From DYJE01 sp964637565 (lineage in GTDB: Bacteria; Desulfobacterota; Desulfobacteria; Desulfobacterales; Desulfolunaceae), in assembly GCA_964637565.1 (NCBI GenBank), contig CAZWTY010000009.1, positions 8,087-72,086 of the forward strand: a stretch of DNA of 64,000 nucleotides, given 5' to 3'. This document shows positions 26,455-33,583 of the stretch, piece after piece (position 1 is the stretch's first letter; every line of letters begins with the position of its first letter). A program made the translations under genes and the position numbers. The notes beneath the pieces were generated by a model, which worked only from the letters and a program-made list of their open reading frames with translations, did no database searches and was not told where the DNA came from.

Positions 26455-27317
26455 GACTGTTTGTACCTCCGGGCGATTCTGGCCGCGCAGATGTTGAAAA
26501 CAAGGGTAAAGAGAAACAGTACGATGCCGGTGGCGAACAGGGCGCTGTAATGCTCCCCGCCAAAAGGGGCCTCGCCCATTTCAGCGGCGATACTGGCCGG
26601 CATGGGCCGCACCGGATCAAAAATGGACCGGGGATTCATGGCCGCCCCTCCGGCCACCATCAGCACCACCATGGTTTCTCCCACGGCCCGGCTCATGCCC
26701 AGGATCACCGCCGTGCTGATGCCCGACATGGCGGCGGGTACGGTGATCCGTGTGATGGTCTCGAAATGGGTGGCTCCCAGGGCCAGGGACGCCTCTTTCA
26801 GGGATTTCGGCACGCTTTTCAGGGCGTCTTCCGTCACCGAACAGATGGTGGGAACGGCCATGAAGGCCAGCATCAGGGATGCGTTGAACAGGTTGAGGCC
26901 CGTGGGAATATCGAAGGTTTCCTGGAGAAAGGGCGACACCACCACCATGCCGAAAAAACCCACCACCACCGAGGGAATGGACGCCAGAAGTTCGACCATG
27001 GGTTTGGCCACGGCGGCCACCCTGTCCCGGGCGATTTCGGCGATGTAGATGGCCGACATCACCCCGATGGGAACAGAAATCAGGGCTGAAAGCAGGGTCA
27101 CGGAAAAGGTTCCCACGATCAGGGGGAAGATTCCGTAGGCTGGTGGATCGTCGGTGGGGTACCAGTACTGTCCGAAAACGAAATCACGGACAGAGACGTG
27201 GGAGAAAATGGGAATCCCCTCTTTCACAAGGAAAATCATGATCAGGCCGAGGATGGTGACGGAGACGAAGGCCGTCAGAAAAAAACCTGTCTTGATCGCG
27301 TTTTCACTGGGTTTCAT
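26451..27317 (-). CDS. pstC: phosphate ABC transporter permease PstC
   Basis: A 288-residue permease. A first membrane segment at about 10-30, a periplasmic loop with FGQYWYPTDDPP, then five more membrane segments. The EAA loop TEDALKSVPKSLKEASLALGATHFE and MSRAVGETM fit PstC. It lies 99 bases after pstS; a hairpin in that gap may separate pstS expression from the membrane genes. Confidence 0.95.
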   Translation of the reverse strand: MKPSENAIKTGFFLTAFVSVTILGLIMIFLVKEGIPIFSHVSVRDFVFGQYWYPTDDPPAYGIFPLIVGTFSVTLLSALISVPIGVMSAIYIAEIARDRVAAVAKPMVELLASIPSVVVGFFGMVVVSPFLQETFDIPTGLNLFNASLMLAFMAVPTICSVTEDALKSVPKSLKEASLALGATHFETITRITVPAAMSGISTAVILGMSRAVGETMVVLMVAGGAAMNPRSIFDPVRPMPASIAAEMGEAPFGGEHYSALFATGIVLFLFTLVFNICAARIARRYKQS

Positions 27318-27375
27318 GAGCGGTGTTGTATCCTTTTTTTCTATCAGGGCCTGATGACGCCGGGAAAATCTTAAG

Positions 27376-27401
27376 GTCGGGTTCCGTGATCGAAACCCGA
27401 C
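27376..27401. repeat. hairpin between pstS and pstC
   Basis: GTCGGGTT (27376-27383) and AACCCGAC (27394-27401) form an 8-bp stem with a 10-base loop, in the 99-base gap between pstS and pstC. No U-run follows in the direction of pst transcription. It may stabilise pstS mRNA or partly attenuate read-through. The same arms occur at 21697-21717. Confidence 0.45.
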
Positions 27402-27416
27402 GGATAACCCTTTTTC

Positions 27417-28220
27417 CTAATTCATGGGAATGCTGCCTGCGGCTTTCACCAGAGCCTGACCTTTGGGAGACAAGACAAAGTTGAGGTAGGAAAGGGTTTC
27501 GCCTTCAGGCCAGCCGTTGGTGAACATGAACAGGGGCCGGCTGATCTTGTACTGGCCGTTTTTTGCCGTCAGGTCGCTGCCTTTCACCCCATCCACGGAA
27601 AGGATTTTCACTTTCTTGGTCACGTATCCCAGGGCGATGTAGCCGATGGCGCCTTTGGTGCTGCCGATCTGGGTGACCAGCCCGCCGTTGGACGGCTGGG
27701 TCAGGGCCGAGGGGATCACCCGTTCTTCGTCCATGACCATCTCTTTCCAGGCGTCGAAGGTTCCGGAAGAACTGTCGCGGGTGATCACCACGATTTTCAG
27801 GTCTTTGCCCCCCACCTGTTTCCAGTTGGTGATCTTGCCGGTGTAGATGTCCTTGAGCTGGGCCTTGGTCAGGTCCTTCACCGGGTTGTCCTTGTGGACG
27901 ATGGGCACGATGCAGTCAAGAGCCACCCTGTGGGCCACGGGAATGATGTTTTTTTCGATGGCCAGTTTGGCTTCCTTATCCTTGATAAAACGGGAGGCGT
28001 TACAAATCGTGGTGGTCCCGTCGATCAGGGCTTTGAATCCGTTGCCCGTGCCGCCGCCTGAAAGGGTGATCACGGTTTTGGGATGCAGGGCCATGTAGGC
28101 CTCGATGGTTTTCTGGGCCACGGGAAGGACGGTGGTCGATCCCTTGATTTCGATTTTTCCGGCAAAGGCCGCAGAGGTGGAAAGGGCGATAAAGGCCAGG
28201 ATGGCGATAATTTTCTTCAT
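27417..28220 (-). CDS. pstS: phosphate-binding periplasmic protein PstS
   Basis: A 267-residue binding protein with a signal peptide (MKKIIAILAFIALSTSAAFA). The mature part begins with KIEIKGSTTV and contains the phosphate-site segments SGGGTGNGFKALIDG, CNASRFIKDKE and TRDSSSGTFDAWKE. It captures phosphate in the periplasm for PstCAB. AAGGAG (on the minus strand, 28228-28233) lies 7 bases before the ATG. A triple 11-bp-spaced repeat resembling a Pho box lies 75-105 bases upstream. Confidence 0.95.
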   Translation of the reverse strand: MKKIIAILAFIALSTSAAFAGKIEIKGSTTVLPVAQKTIEAYMALHPKTVITLSGGGTGNGFKALIDGTTTICNASRFIKDKEAKLAIEKNIIPVAHRVALDCIVPIVHKDNPVKDLTKAQLKDIYTGKITNWKQVGGKDLKIVVITRDSSSGTFDAWKEMVMDEERVIPSALTQPSNGGLVTQIGSTKGAIGYIALGYVTKKVKILSVDGVKGSDLTAKNGQYKISRPLFMFTNGWPEGETLSYLNFVLSPKGQALVKAAGSIPMN

Positions 28221-28282
28221 TTTTTAACTCCTTACGTTAATTGATGTCCGGAATGTCCGGAGTCCCTGTGACGTTCGAAGCT

Positions 28283-28325
28283 AAAATAGGCGTGTTTTGT
28301 TAGGGCCGTGTTAGGGCCGGGTTAG
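28283..28325 (-). promoter_or_regulatory. Pho-box-like triple repeat and -10 of the pst operon
   Basis: On the minus strand CTAAC occurs three times at exact 11-base spacing, each separated by the same GGCC-containing spacer (on the plus strand GTTAG at 28299, 28310 and 28321). This is the layout of PhoB/PhoP binding sites. A -10-like TATTTT (28283-28288) follows 8 bases after the last seven-base unit, with no -35, as in PhoB-activated promoters. Confidence 0.7.
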
Positions 28326-28352
28326 AATCAGGATAAACATCCTGACTCCGTC

Positions 28353-28859
28353 TCACAGATCCCGGACGTGTTTCACCACATGGCCCAGCTCGGGGAAAAT
28401 AATGGACCGGCAGGCCAGTTTGCAGGCCGCAAGACTTCCGGGCAGGCAGAACACCACGGTGTCTGCGACGATGCCGGCGGTGGAACGGGACAGAATGGCC
28501 GCCGTGTCGATTTCCTCGAAACTCAGCATGGTGAAGAGGGTGGAAAAGGCCGTCAACGTCTTGCGGAACATGGGGGTCACCGCCTCGATGGTCACATCGG
28601 TTTTCGTGATGCCGGTGCCGCCGTTTAAAATCATGGCGTGGGGGCTGTGGTTCCGGATGGCGTCGCGCAGGGCCATGCGGATATCCTCTTCGCTGTCCTT
28701 GACAAGACCGTGAAAAACCACCTGGTGGCCTTCCTTCTCAGCCTGGGACCGGATCCAGGCCCCGCTTTTGTCTTCGGCCAGGGTCCGGCTCGAGGTCATG
28801 GTGAGAATGCCGACGCGGAGGTTTTCAAGGGATTGTCGTCTGTGACCGGAAACGCCCAT
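28353..28859 (-). CDS. moaB: molybdenum cofactor protein MoaB/MogA family
   Basis: A 168-residue MoaB/MogA-type protein. The conserved molybdopterin-binding segment reads AMILNGGTGITKTDVTIEAV, followed by FCLPGSLAACKLA near the C-terminus. This family adenylylates molybdopterin before metal insertion or has an as yet unclear MoaB role. AGAGGGGG is about 6 bases before ATG 28859; a GTG at 28865 is an alternative. It lies just downstream of pyrR on the same strand, while moaE-like and moaC genes are divergent nearby. Confidence 0.9.
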   Translation of the reverse strand: MGVSGHRRQSLENLRVGILTMTSSRTLAEDKSGAWIRSQAEKEGHQVVFHGLVKDSEEDIRMALRDAIRNHSPHAMILNGGTGITKTDVTIEAVTPMFRKTLTAFSTLFTMLSFEEIDTAAILSRSTAGIVADTVVFCLPGSLAACKLACRSIIFPELGHVVKHVRDL

Positions 28860-28861
28860 GT

Positions 28862-29407
28862 TCACCCCCTCTTCAGGACCACCTGGTCGACGCCGTCATG
28901 CTCGGAAAGCAGTACGTTGATGGTATCGACGTAACGGGTTTCGATGAACCGCCCGGAATAATCGGCCTGGATGGGGAATTCCCGGTGCCCCCGGTCGGCC
29001 AGGACGGCCAGCTCGATCCGCGCCGGACGGCCGAAATCAAGGAGAGCGTCCATGGCGGCCCGGATGGTCCGTCCGGTGAACAGCACGTCATCCACCAGGA
29101 TGATGTTCATGTCCTTCACGCCGAACTGGATCTCCGTGGGTTTCACGATGGGGTGGTGGCTGATCCGGGTCCAGTCGTCACGGTACAGGGTGATGTCGAT
29201 TTCACCGGCCGGAACCGTCACACCTTCCACCTTCCGGATTTCATCCTGGATGCGCCGGGCGATGAACACGCCCCGGGTCTGGATGCCGATCAGGGCCAGG
29301 CGTTCGATGTCCTTGTGCTTTTCCAGGATCTCATGGGCGATCCGGGTGACCATCCGGTTGATATCCGTGGCGTCCAGTACGATGATGTCCTTTGTCTCGG
29401 CTGACAT
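28862..29407 (-). CDS. pyrR: PyrR: pyrimidine regulatory protein / uracil phosphoribosyltransferase
   Basis: A 181-residue phosphoribosyltransferase with the PRPP-binding motif ILVDDVLFTGRTIRAA and the PyrR-type N-terminus (SAETKDIIVLDATDINRMVTRIA region) plus LYRDDW. PyrR binds pyr mRNA in many bacteria and also converts uracil to UMP. No pyr operon or recognisable PyrR-binding leader is in this window. ATG 29407 is chosen because the conserved domain starts there; the upstream extension is unlike the family. It precedes moaB with almost no gap. Confidence 0.93.
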   Translation of the reverse strand: MSAETKDIIVLDATDINRMVTRIAHEILEKHKDIERLALIGIQTRGVFIARRIQDEIRKVEGVTVPAGEIDITLYRDDWTRISHHPIVKPTEIQFGVKDMNIILVDDVLFTGRTIRAAMDALLDFGRPARIELAVLADRGHREFPIQADYSGRFIETRYVDTINVLLSEHDGVDQVVLKRG

Positions 29408-29666
29408 GGCTGAATCTCCGATGATTGATCTTTGCTGACGGTACTGACATGGATGAACTGTCGCGTGTGGCTGATTCTCGTTTCTATAAACCACTTTCTT
29501 CCCGTGAGGCAACACAAAATTCGGTTCTCGTGGAAGTCACTGCGGATTTTGCCGTGACGTCAAATCCCTTGATTTTCGCCCCCGTTTTCCTTATACCACC
29601 ATACAGGGGGCTTTCCATGAAAACCTGTTCCAGAACAACCACTTCAACCCGGGGATACAATCAGCC

Positions 29667-30053
29667 ATGAACCTTCAGCAAATGACCGAAACCATTCGAA
29701 ACCACCCTGATTTCAGCAAGGTGGGCATGATTCTTTCGCACAACGGTGTGGTCAGGGGATCATCCAGAGACGGCAGACCCGTGTCCGGCATCGAAATCCG
29801 GGTGGACCGGGAAAAACTATCCCAAATCATCGCCGAAAGCCGAGGCCATGACGGCATCGTGGAGGTTCTGGTCGAGCTGGCCGAGGAAAACCGTTTCCTG
29901 CCCGTTGGAGCCGACGTGATGATGCTGGTGGTGGCCGGAGACATCCGGGAAAACGTGTTCCACACCCTCAAGACCACCTTGGACGCCATCAAGGCCACGG
30001 TCACCGCCAAAACCGAATACTTCATCGAAGAAGGAAAGGATACGGATCGATGA
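29667..30053 (+). CDS. MoaE-like protein (divergent molybdopterin synthase large subunit)
   Basis: A 128-residue protein resembling MoaE, the catalytic subunit of molybdopterin synthase. The GVVRGSSRDGRPVSGIEI segment and the hydrophobic VGADVMMLVVAG strand fit MoaE, but the usual HR motif reads IR and the PIWKKE active-site segment is replaced by a VTAKTEYF-like stretch. It overlaps moaC by 4 bases (ATGA at 30050), which supports a molybdenum cofactor role. Its catalytic competence is uncertain. The 258 bases before it hold no gene I can identify. Confidence 0.75.
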   Translation: MNLQQMTETIRNHPDFSKVGMILSHNGVVRGSSRDGRPVSGIEIRVDREKLSQIIAESRGHDGIVEVLVELAEENRFLPVGADVMMLVVAGDIRENVFHTLKTTLDAIKATVTAKTEYFIEEGKDTDR

Positions 30054-30526
30054 CGGATTTCACCCATCTCGACGGGGAAGGCCGGGTCCGCATGGTGGAC
30101 GTGACAGACAAGCCGGCCACGGACCGGCGTGCCGTGGCCGAGGGCCTGGTCCGCATGAGCCCCCTCACCCTGAATAAAATTACCGGCCGGGAAATCAAAA
30201 AAGGCAACGTGCTGGAAACGGCCCGGATCGCAGGGGTCATGGCGGCGAAGAACACCGCGTCCCTGATCCCCATGTGCCATCCCCTTTGCCTGACTTACGC
30301 CGCGGTGGATTTTTTCCCCGACGAATCATCCTCATCTTTACGCATCGTGGCGGAAGTCCGGGTGAAAGGCGAGACAGGAGTTGAAATGGAAGCCATGACC
30401 GCCGTGTCCGTGGCGGCACTGACCATCTACGACATGTGCAAGTCCCATGACAGAACCATGTCGTTCCATGACATCCGCCTGGTGGAAAAATCAGGGGGAC
30501 GCAGCGGACACTTTAAACGGGATTGA
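30050..30526 (+). CDS. moaC: cyclic pyranopterin monophosphate synthase MoaC
   Basis: A 158-residue protein with the standard MoaC segments: RMVDVTDKPATDRRAVAEG, ARIAGVMAAKNTASLIPMCHPL, and GVEMEAMTAVSVAALTIYDMCK. It makes cyclic pyranopterin monophosphate with MoaA in molybdenum cofactor synthesis. The start overlaps the MoaE-like stop. No moaA is in the window. The next gene, a lytic transglycosylase, begins 20 bases later and may share the transcript without sharing function. Confidence 0.96.
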   Translation: MTDFTHLDGEGRVRMVDVTDKPATDRRAVAEGLVRMSPLTLNKITGREIKKGNVLETARIAGVMAAKNTASLIPMCHPLCLTYAAVDFFPDESSSSLRIVAEVRVKGETGVEMEAMTAVSVAALTIYDMCKSHDRTMSFHDIRLVEKSGGRSGHFKRD

Positions 30527-30546
30527 CGAGAAAGATACGGATTTCC

Positions 30547-31860
30547 ATGGATATGAAAAAAAGATGTGACCTTGTCCTGGCCTGCGTTGTCATCACCTTC
30601 CTGTGCCTGGCCGGTTGTTTTCCCCAGAAAAAAGTGGCTGTTCCCCAAAAACCCGTGGCCGTCCCGCCTGCGCCCGAGATCAAACCGCCTCGTCCCGCGG
30701 AGCCCGAGCCCCCCTCCTCCAGGCCCAAACCCCACCTGGTGAAACTTCTCCAGGAAGAATACCCGGATTTCAGGGACGACCTTTTCTTCAGCGGCCTGGG
30801 CAAGGCCCTGAATCAGAGCCTGGCTTATTTCAGGGTCGTTCCCGACAACCGGGTTTTCCAGTTCGGCAACGACAGGGTCAGTAAAAAACGCATGGTGGAA
30901 TCCCTCACCGTGATGCTGGATTACATGGGCCAAACCGATCCGGAACAGGATTTCAACGATCTGATCCGTAAAAGGTACGATGTCTATAAATCCGTTGGAA
31001 ACGACCGGGGCGAGGTGCTTTTCACCGGTTATTACGAACCCTGTCTCCGGGGAAGCCTGGAAAAAAGCGACGAGTACCCCTACCCTGTTTTCGCCGCACC
31101 GGACGATCTGGTTTCCATCGACCTCAGGGCCTATTCCGACGAGGAAGGGTTCAACAGGACCCTGATGGGAAGGGTGACGGACCGTAAAACCGTGGTTCCG
31201 TACTACGAACGTAAAGAAATCGGGCGGGGAGACATTCTGAAGGGTAAAGCCCGGATCATCGCCTACGTGTCAGACAGGATCGATCTTTTCTTTCTGGAAG
31301 TCCAGGGGTCGGGCATCCTGTACCTGGACAACGGGGATGTGCTGAAACTCCATTTCAGCAACAAAAACGGACGGCCCTACCGGAGCATCGGAAACTATAT
31401 GGTCAACACAGGCCGGATTCCCGCGAAAAACATATCCATGCAGACCATCAAGGCGTATCTGAGAAACAACCCCGGCGAAGTGGATGAGATCCTGAACTTC
31501 AATCCCAGCTACGTGTTTTTCACCGAAGGCAAGGGCGGCCCCTACGGATGCTACGGGGTGGAGGTTACGGCGGAGCGGTCCATTGCCACGGACAAGCCCC
31601 TTTTCCCGGCCTGCGCCCTGGCGTTCATCCAGACCTCCCGCCCCGTGGTGGACTCCCGGGGAAAAATCGTCGAATGGGGTGAGGCCCACCGTCTCGTCCT
31701 GAACCAGGACACCGGCGGAGCCATCAAGGGCCCCGGCCGTGTGGATCTTTTCATGGGCAACGGGTCCTACGCCGAACTTGCCGCCGGACACATGAAACAC
31801 AACGGGTCCCTCTACTTTCTCGTCCTGAAGGAGCAGCCCGATCCACCGGTATCGCCCTGA
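30547..31860 (+). CDS. mltA: MltA-type lytic murein transglycosylase lipoprotein
   Basis: A 437-residue outer-membrane lipoprotein. The signal peptide ends in the lipobox CLAGC (C24). A Pro-rich linker leads into the MltA domain with FTGYYEPCLRGS and the C-terminal 3D domain with the catalytic Asp pattern NQDTGGAIKGPGRVDLFMG. MltA enzymes cut peptidoglycan glycan strands non-hydrolytically. ATG 30547 gives a proper signal peptide; the frame opens earlier at a TTG that overlaps the moaC stop. Confidence 0.93.
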   Translation: MDMKKRCDLVLACVVITFLCLAGCFPQKKVAVPQKPVAVPPAPEIKPPRPAEPEPPSSRPKPHLVKLLQEEYPDFRDDLFFSGLGKALNQSLAYFRVVPDNRVFQFGNDRVSKKRMVESLTVMLDYMGQTDPEQDFNDLIRKRYDVYKSVGNDRGEVLFTGYYEPCLRGSLEKSDEYPYPVFAAPDDLVSIDLRAYSDEEGFNRTLMGRVTDRKTVVPYYERKEIGRGDILKGKARIIAYVSDRIDLFFLEVQGSGILYLDNGDVLKLHFSNKNGRPYRSIGNYMVNTGRIPAKNISMQTIKAYLRNNPGEVDEILNFNPSYVFFTEGKGGPYGCYGVEVTAERSIATDKPLFPACALAFIQTSRPVVDSRGKIVEWGEAHRLVLNQDTGGAIKGPGRVDLFMGNGSYAELAAGHMKHNGSLYFLVLKEQPDPPVSP

Positions 31861-32076
31861 ACCCTGAGGCGAATGCATATAAGGCCCGTGATTCCTCGCC
31901 CTTTTTTGTTCTTGGCTTCATCCGTTCTGTTCTGTTATAGATAACTGAAAGCAACGAATGATTTCTCTCTTCAGCGGGAACTGATTTTAAAAACACTTCC
32001 CATGTGACCCGTAAAGCAAACGCCAGCCATGCGCGAAACGATGGGCTCGGATCTTCTACAAGACAGGCAGGTGACC

Positions 32077-33306
32077 ATGTCAGCGAAACCCTCTTACAGC
32101 GACCTCCAGAAAACCGTGGCCACACTCCAGGCCGAAACGGAAAAGCTCAAGAACGAACTGCTTCTCCTGAAAACCGAAAAAGGTGTCAGCGGATCTGAAA
32201 CCCAGGGGGTCAAGGAAGCCGAGGAAGCCCTGAAAAGGAGCGAACAGAAATTCAGATCCATTCTCGAGAACATCTACGAAGGGTATTACGAGGTGGATCT
32301 CGCGGGGAATTTCACCTTTGTCAACCGGACGATCTGCTCCATTCTCGGCTACACGGAACAGGAACTTCTCGGCATGAACAACCGGGACTACATGGACGAG
32401 CACAACGCCCGGAAAGCGTTCAAGGCGTACAACGGCATCCTGGAATCGGGGGAGCCAAGCGGGGTCATCGCCCTGAATCTGACCCGGAAAGACGGCCAGA
32501 TCCGGCATGTGGTCGTGTCGGTCAGCCTGATCAGCGACGGCGACAAAAATCCTGCGGGTTTCCGGGGCATCGCCCGTGACGTGACGGACAACAAGCGGCT
32601 GGAAAGCGATATCCGGACCTTCAGAAAAAACGCCAGCAACGCCAGGGAAGTGACCATTCTGGGTCTTGCCAAGCTCTCGGAGTACCGTGACGACGACGCG
32701 GGAGCCCACCTTGAAAGAATGAGGGAATTCACGAGAATCCTGGCCCAGGAACTCTCGGCCCACAAAAAATACAAAGGTTACATCACGGAAAAATATATCG
32801 AGGACATCTACCTCTCCTCGATTCTCCACGATATCGGAAAAGTGGGCATTCCCGACGCCGTGCTGCTCAAACCCGGTAAGTTGACCCCCGAGGAATTCGA
32901 AATCATCAAGGCTCACTCCCAACTTGGCGGTGACGCCCTGAGCGAGATCGAATCCAAGATCGAAGGGGAGTCCTTCCTGACCCTGGCCAAGGAAATCGCC
33001 TATTACCACCACGAACGATGGAACGGCAAAGGCTACCCCAAAGGCCTTGCGGGCGACGATATCCCCCTGTCCGCCCGGATCGTGGCCCTGGCCGACGTCT
33101 ACGACGCCCTGACGTCCAAGCGTGTATACAAATCCGCCTTCACCCACGAGGAGGCCATCAAGATCATCGTCAGCGAACGGGGCCGCCAGTTCGACCCCGA
33201 CGTGGTGGACGCCTTCATGGCCCGGAACAAGGATTTCTCGGCCATACGCAAAAAACTGGAAGACCGGGAAATCGAAAGCCTCGACATGAAATTGTGCCGG
33301 GCCTGA
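32077..33306 (+). CDS. PAS-HD-GYP phosphodiesterase
   Basis: A 409-residue protein: an N-terminal coiled coil (about 1-55), a PAS domain (about 65-185), a linker helix and a full HD-GYP domain. HD motif ILHDIGKVGIPD, HH and HERWNGKGYPKGLAGDDIPLSARIVALADVYDAL are all present, so it should degrade cyclic di-GMP. Note GKGYP in place of DGSGYP. No receiver is attached; the PAS domain may be the sensor. ATG 32077 is preceded by AGGCAGGT; an upstream ATG at 32029 is possible. The 216 bases before it hold no gene. Confidence 0.9.
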   Translation: MSAKPSYSDLQKTVATLQAETEKLKNELLLLKTEKGVSGSETQGVKEAEEALKRSEQKFRSILENIYEGYYEVDLAGNFTFVNRTICSILGYTEQELLGMNNRDYMDEHNARKAFKAYNGILESGEPSGVIALNLTRKDGQIRHVVVSVSLISDGDKNPAGFRGIARDVTDNKRLESDIRTFRKNASNAREVTILGLAKLSEYRDDDAGAHLERMREFTRILAQELSAHKKYKGYITEKYIEDIYLSSILHDIGKVGIPDAVLLKPGKLTPEEFEIIKAHSQLGGDALSEIESKIEGESFLTLAKEIAYYHHERWNGKGYPKGLAGDDIPLSARIVALADVYDALTSKRVYKSAFTHEEAIKIIVSERGRQFDPDVVDAFMARNKDFSAIRKKLEDREIESLDMKLCRA

Positions 33307-33317
33307 AAGCATATCAT

Positions 33318-33346
33318 TTGACAATCCGGCCCCGATTCTCTATAGT
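33318..33346 (+). promoter_or_regulatory. promoter of tRNA-Glu
   Basis: TTGACA (33318-33323), a 17-base spacer and TATAGT (33341-33346), 15 bases before the tRNA. Confidence 0.75.
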
Positions 33347-33360
33347 CTTCTCACTTTTCA

Positions 33361-33435
33361 GGTCCCATCGTCTAGCGGTCAGGACGCTGGCCTCTCACGC
33401 CGGAAACACGGGTTCGATTCCCGTTGGGACCACCA
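33361..33435 (+). tRNA. tRNA-Glu (anticodon CTC)
   Basis: A complete cloverleaf: acceptor GGTCCCA/TGGGACC, anticodon stem CTGGC/GCCGG with loop CTCTCAC (anticodon CTC), T-arm around GGTTCGATTCC, and an encoded CCA at 33433-33435. It has its own promoter and terminator and marks the left edge of the defence island. Confidence 0.95.
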
Positions 33436-33445
33436 AAAGAAAATC

Positions 33446-33477
33446 AAGGTCGCTGGATGACTCCAGGGGCCTTTTTT
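33446..33477 (+). terminator. rho-independent terminator of tRNA-Glu
   Basis: CTGGA/TCCAG with an outer AAGG/CCTT pairing, followed by TTTTTT, directly downstream of the tRNA. Confidence 0.6.
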
Positions 33478-33583
33478 GTTGGGTTGAAATTTTCATTCCC
33501 CACACCATTTCCCACAAGAAGCATCCATATCACGCCGTTGAAAATTGTCCGGGCCTTTGGTCAGGACCCGTACCGTCACTGTC

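Noticed and set aside
25588..26620. N-terminal extension of pstB into pstA
   Set aside because: The in-frame extension is Pro/Arg/His-rich and lies inside pstA in another frame; PstB homologues begin near 25555-25588.
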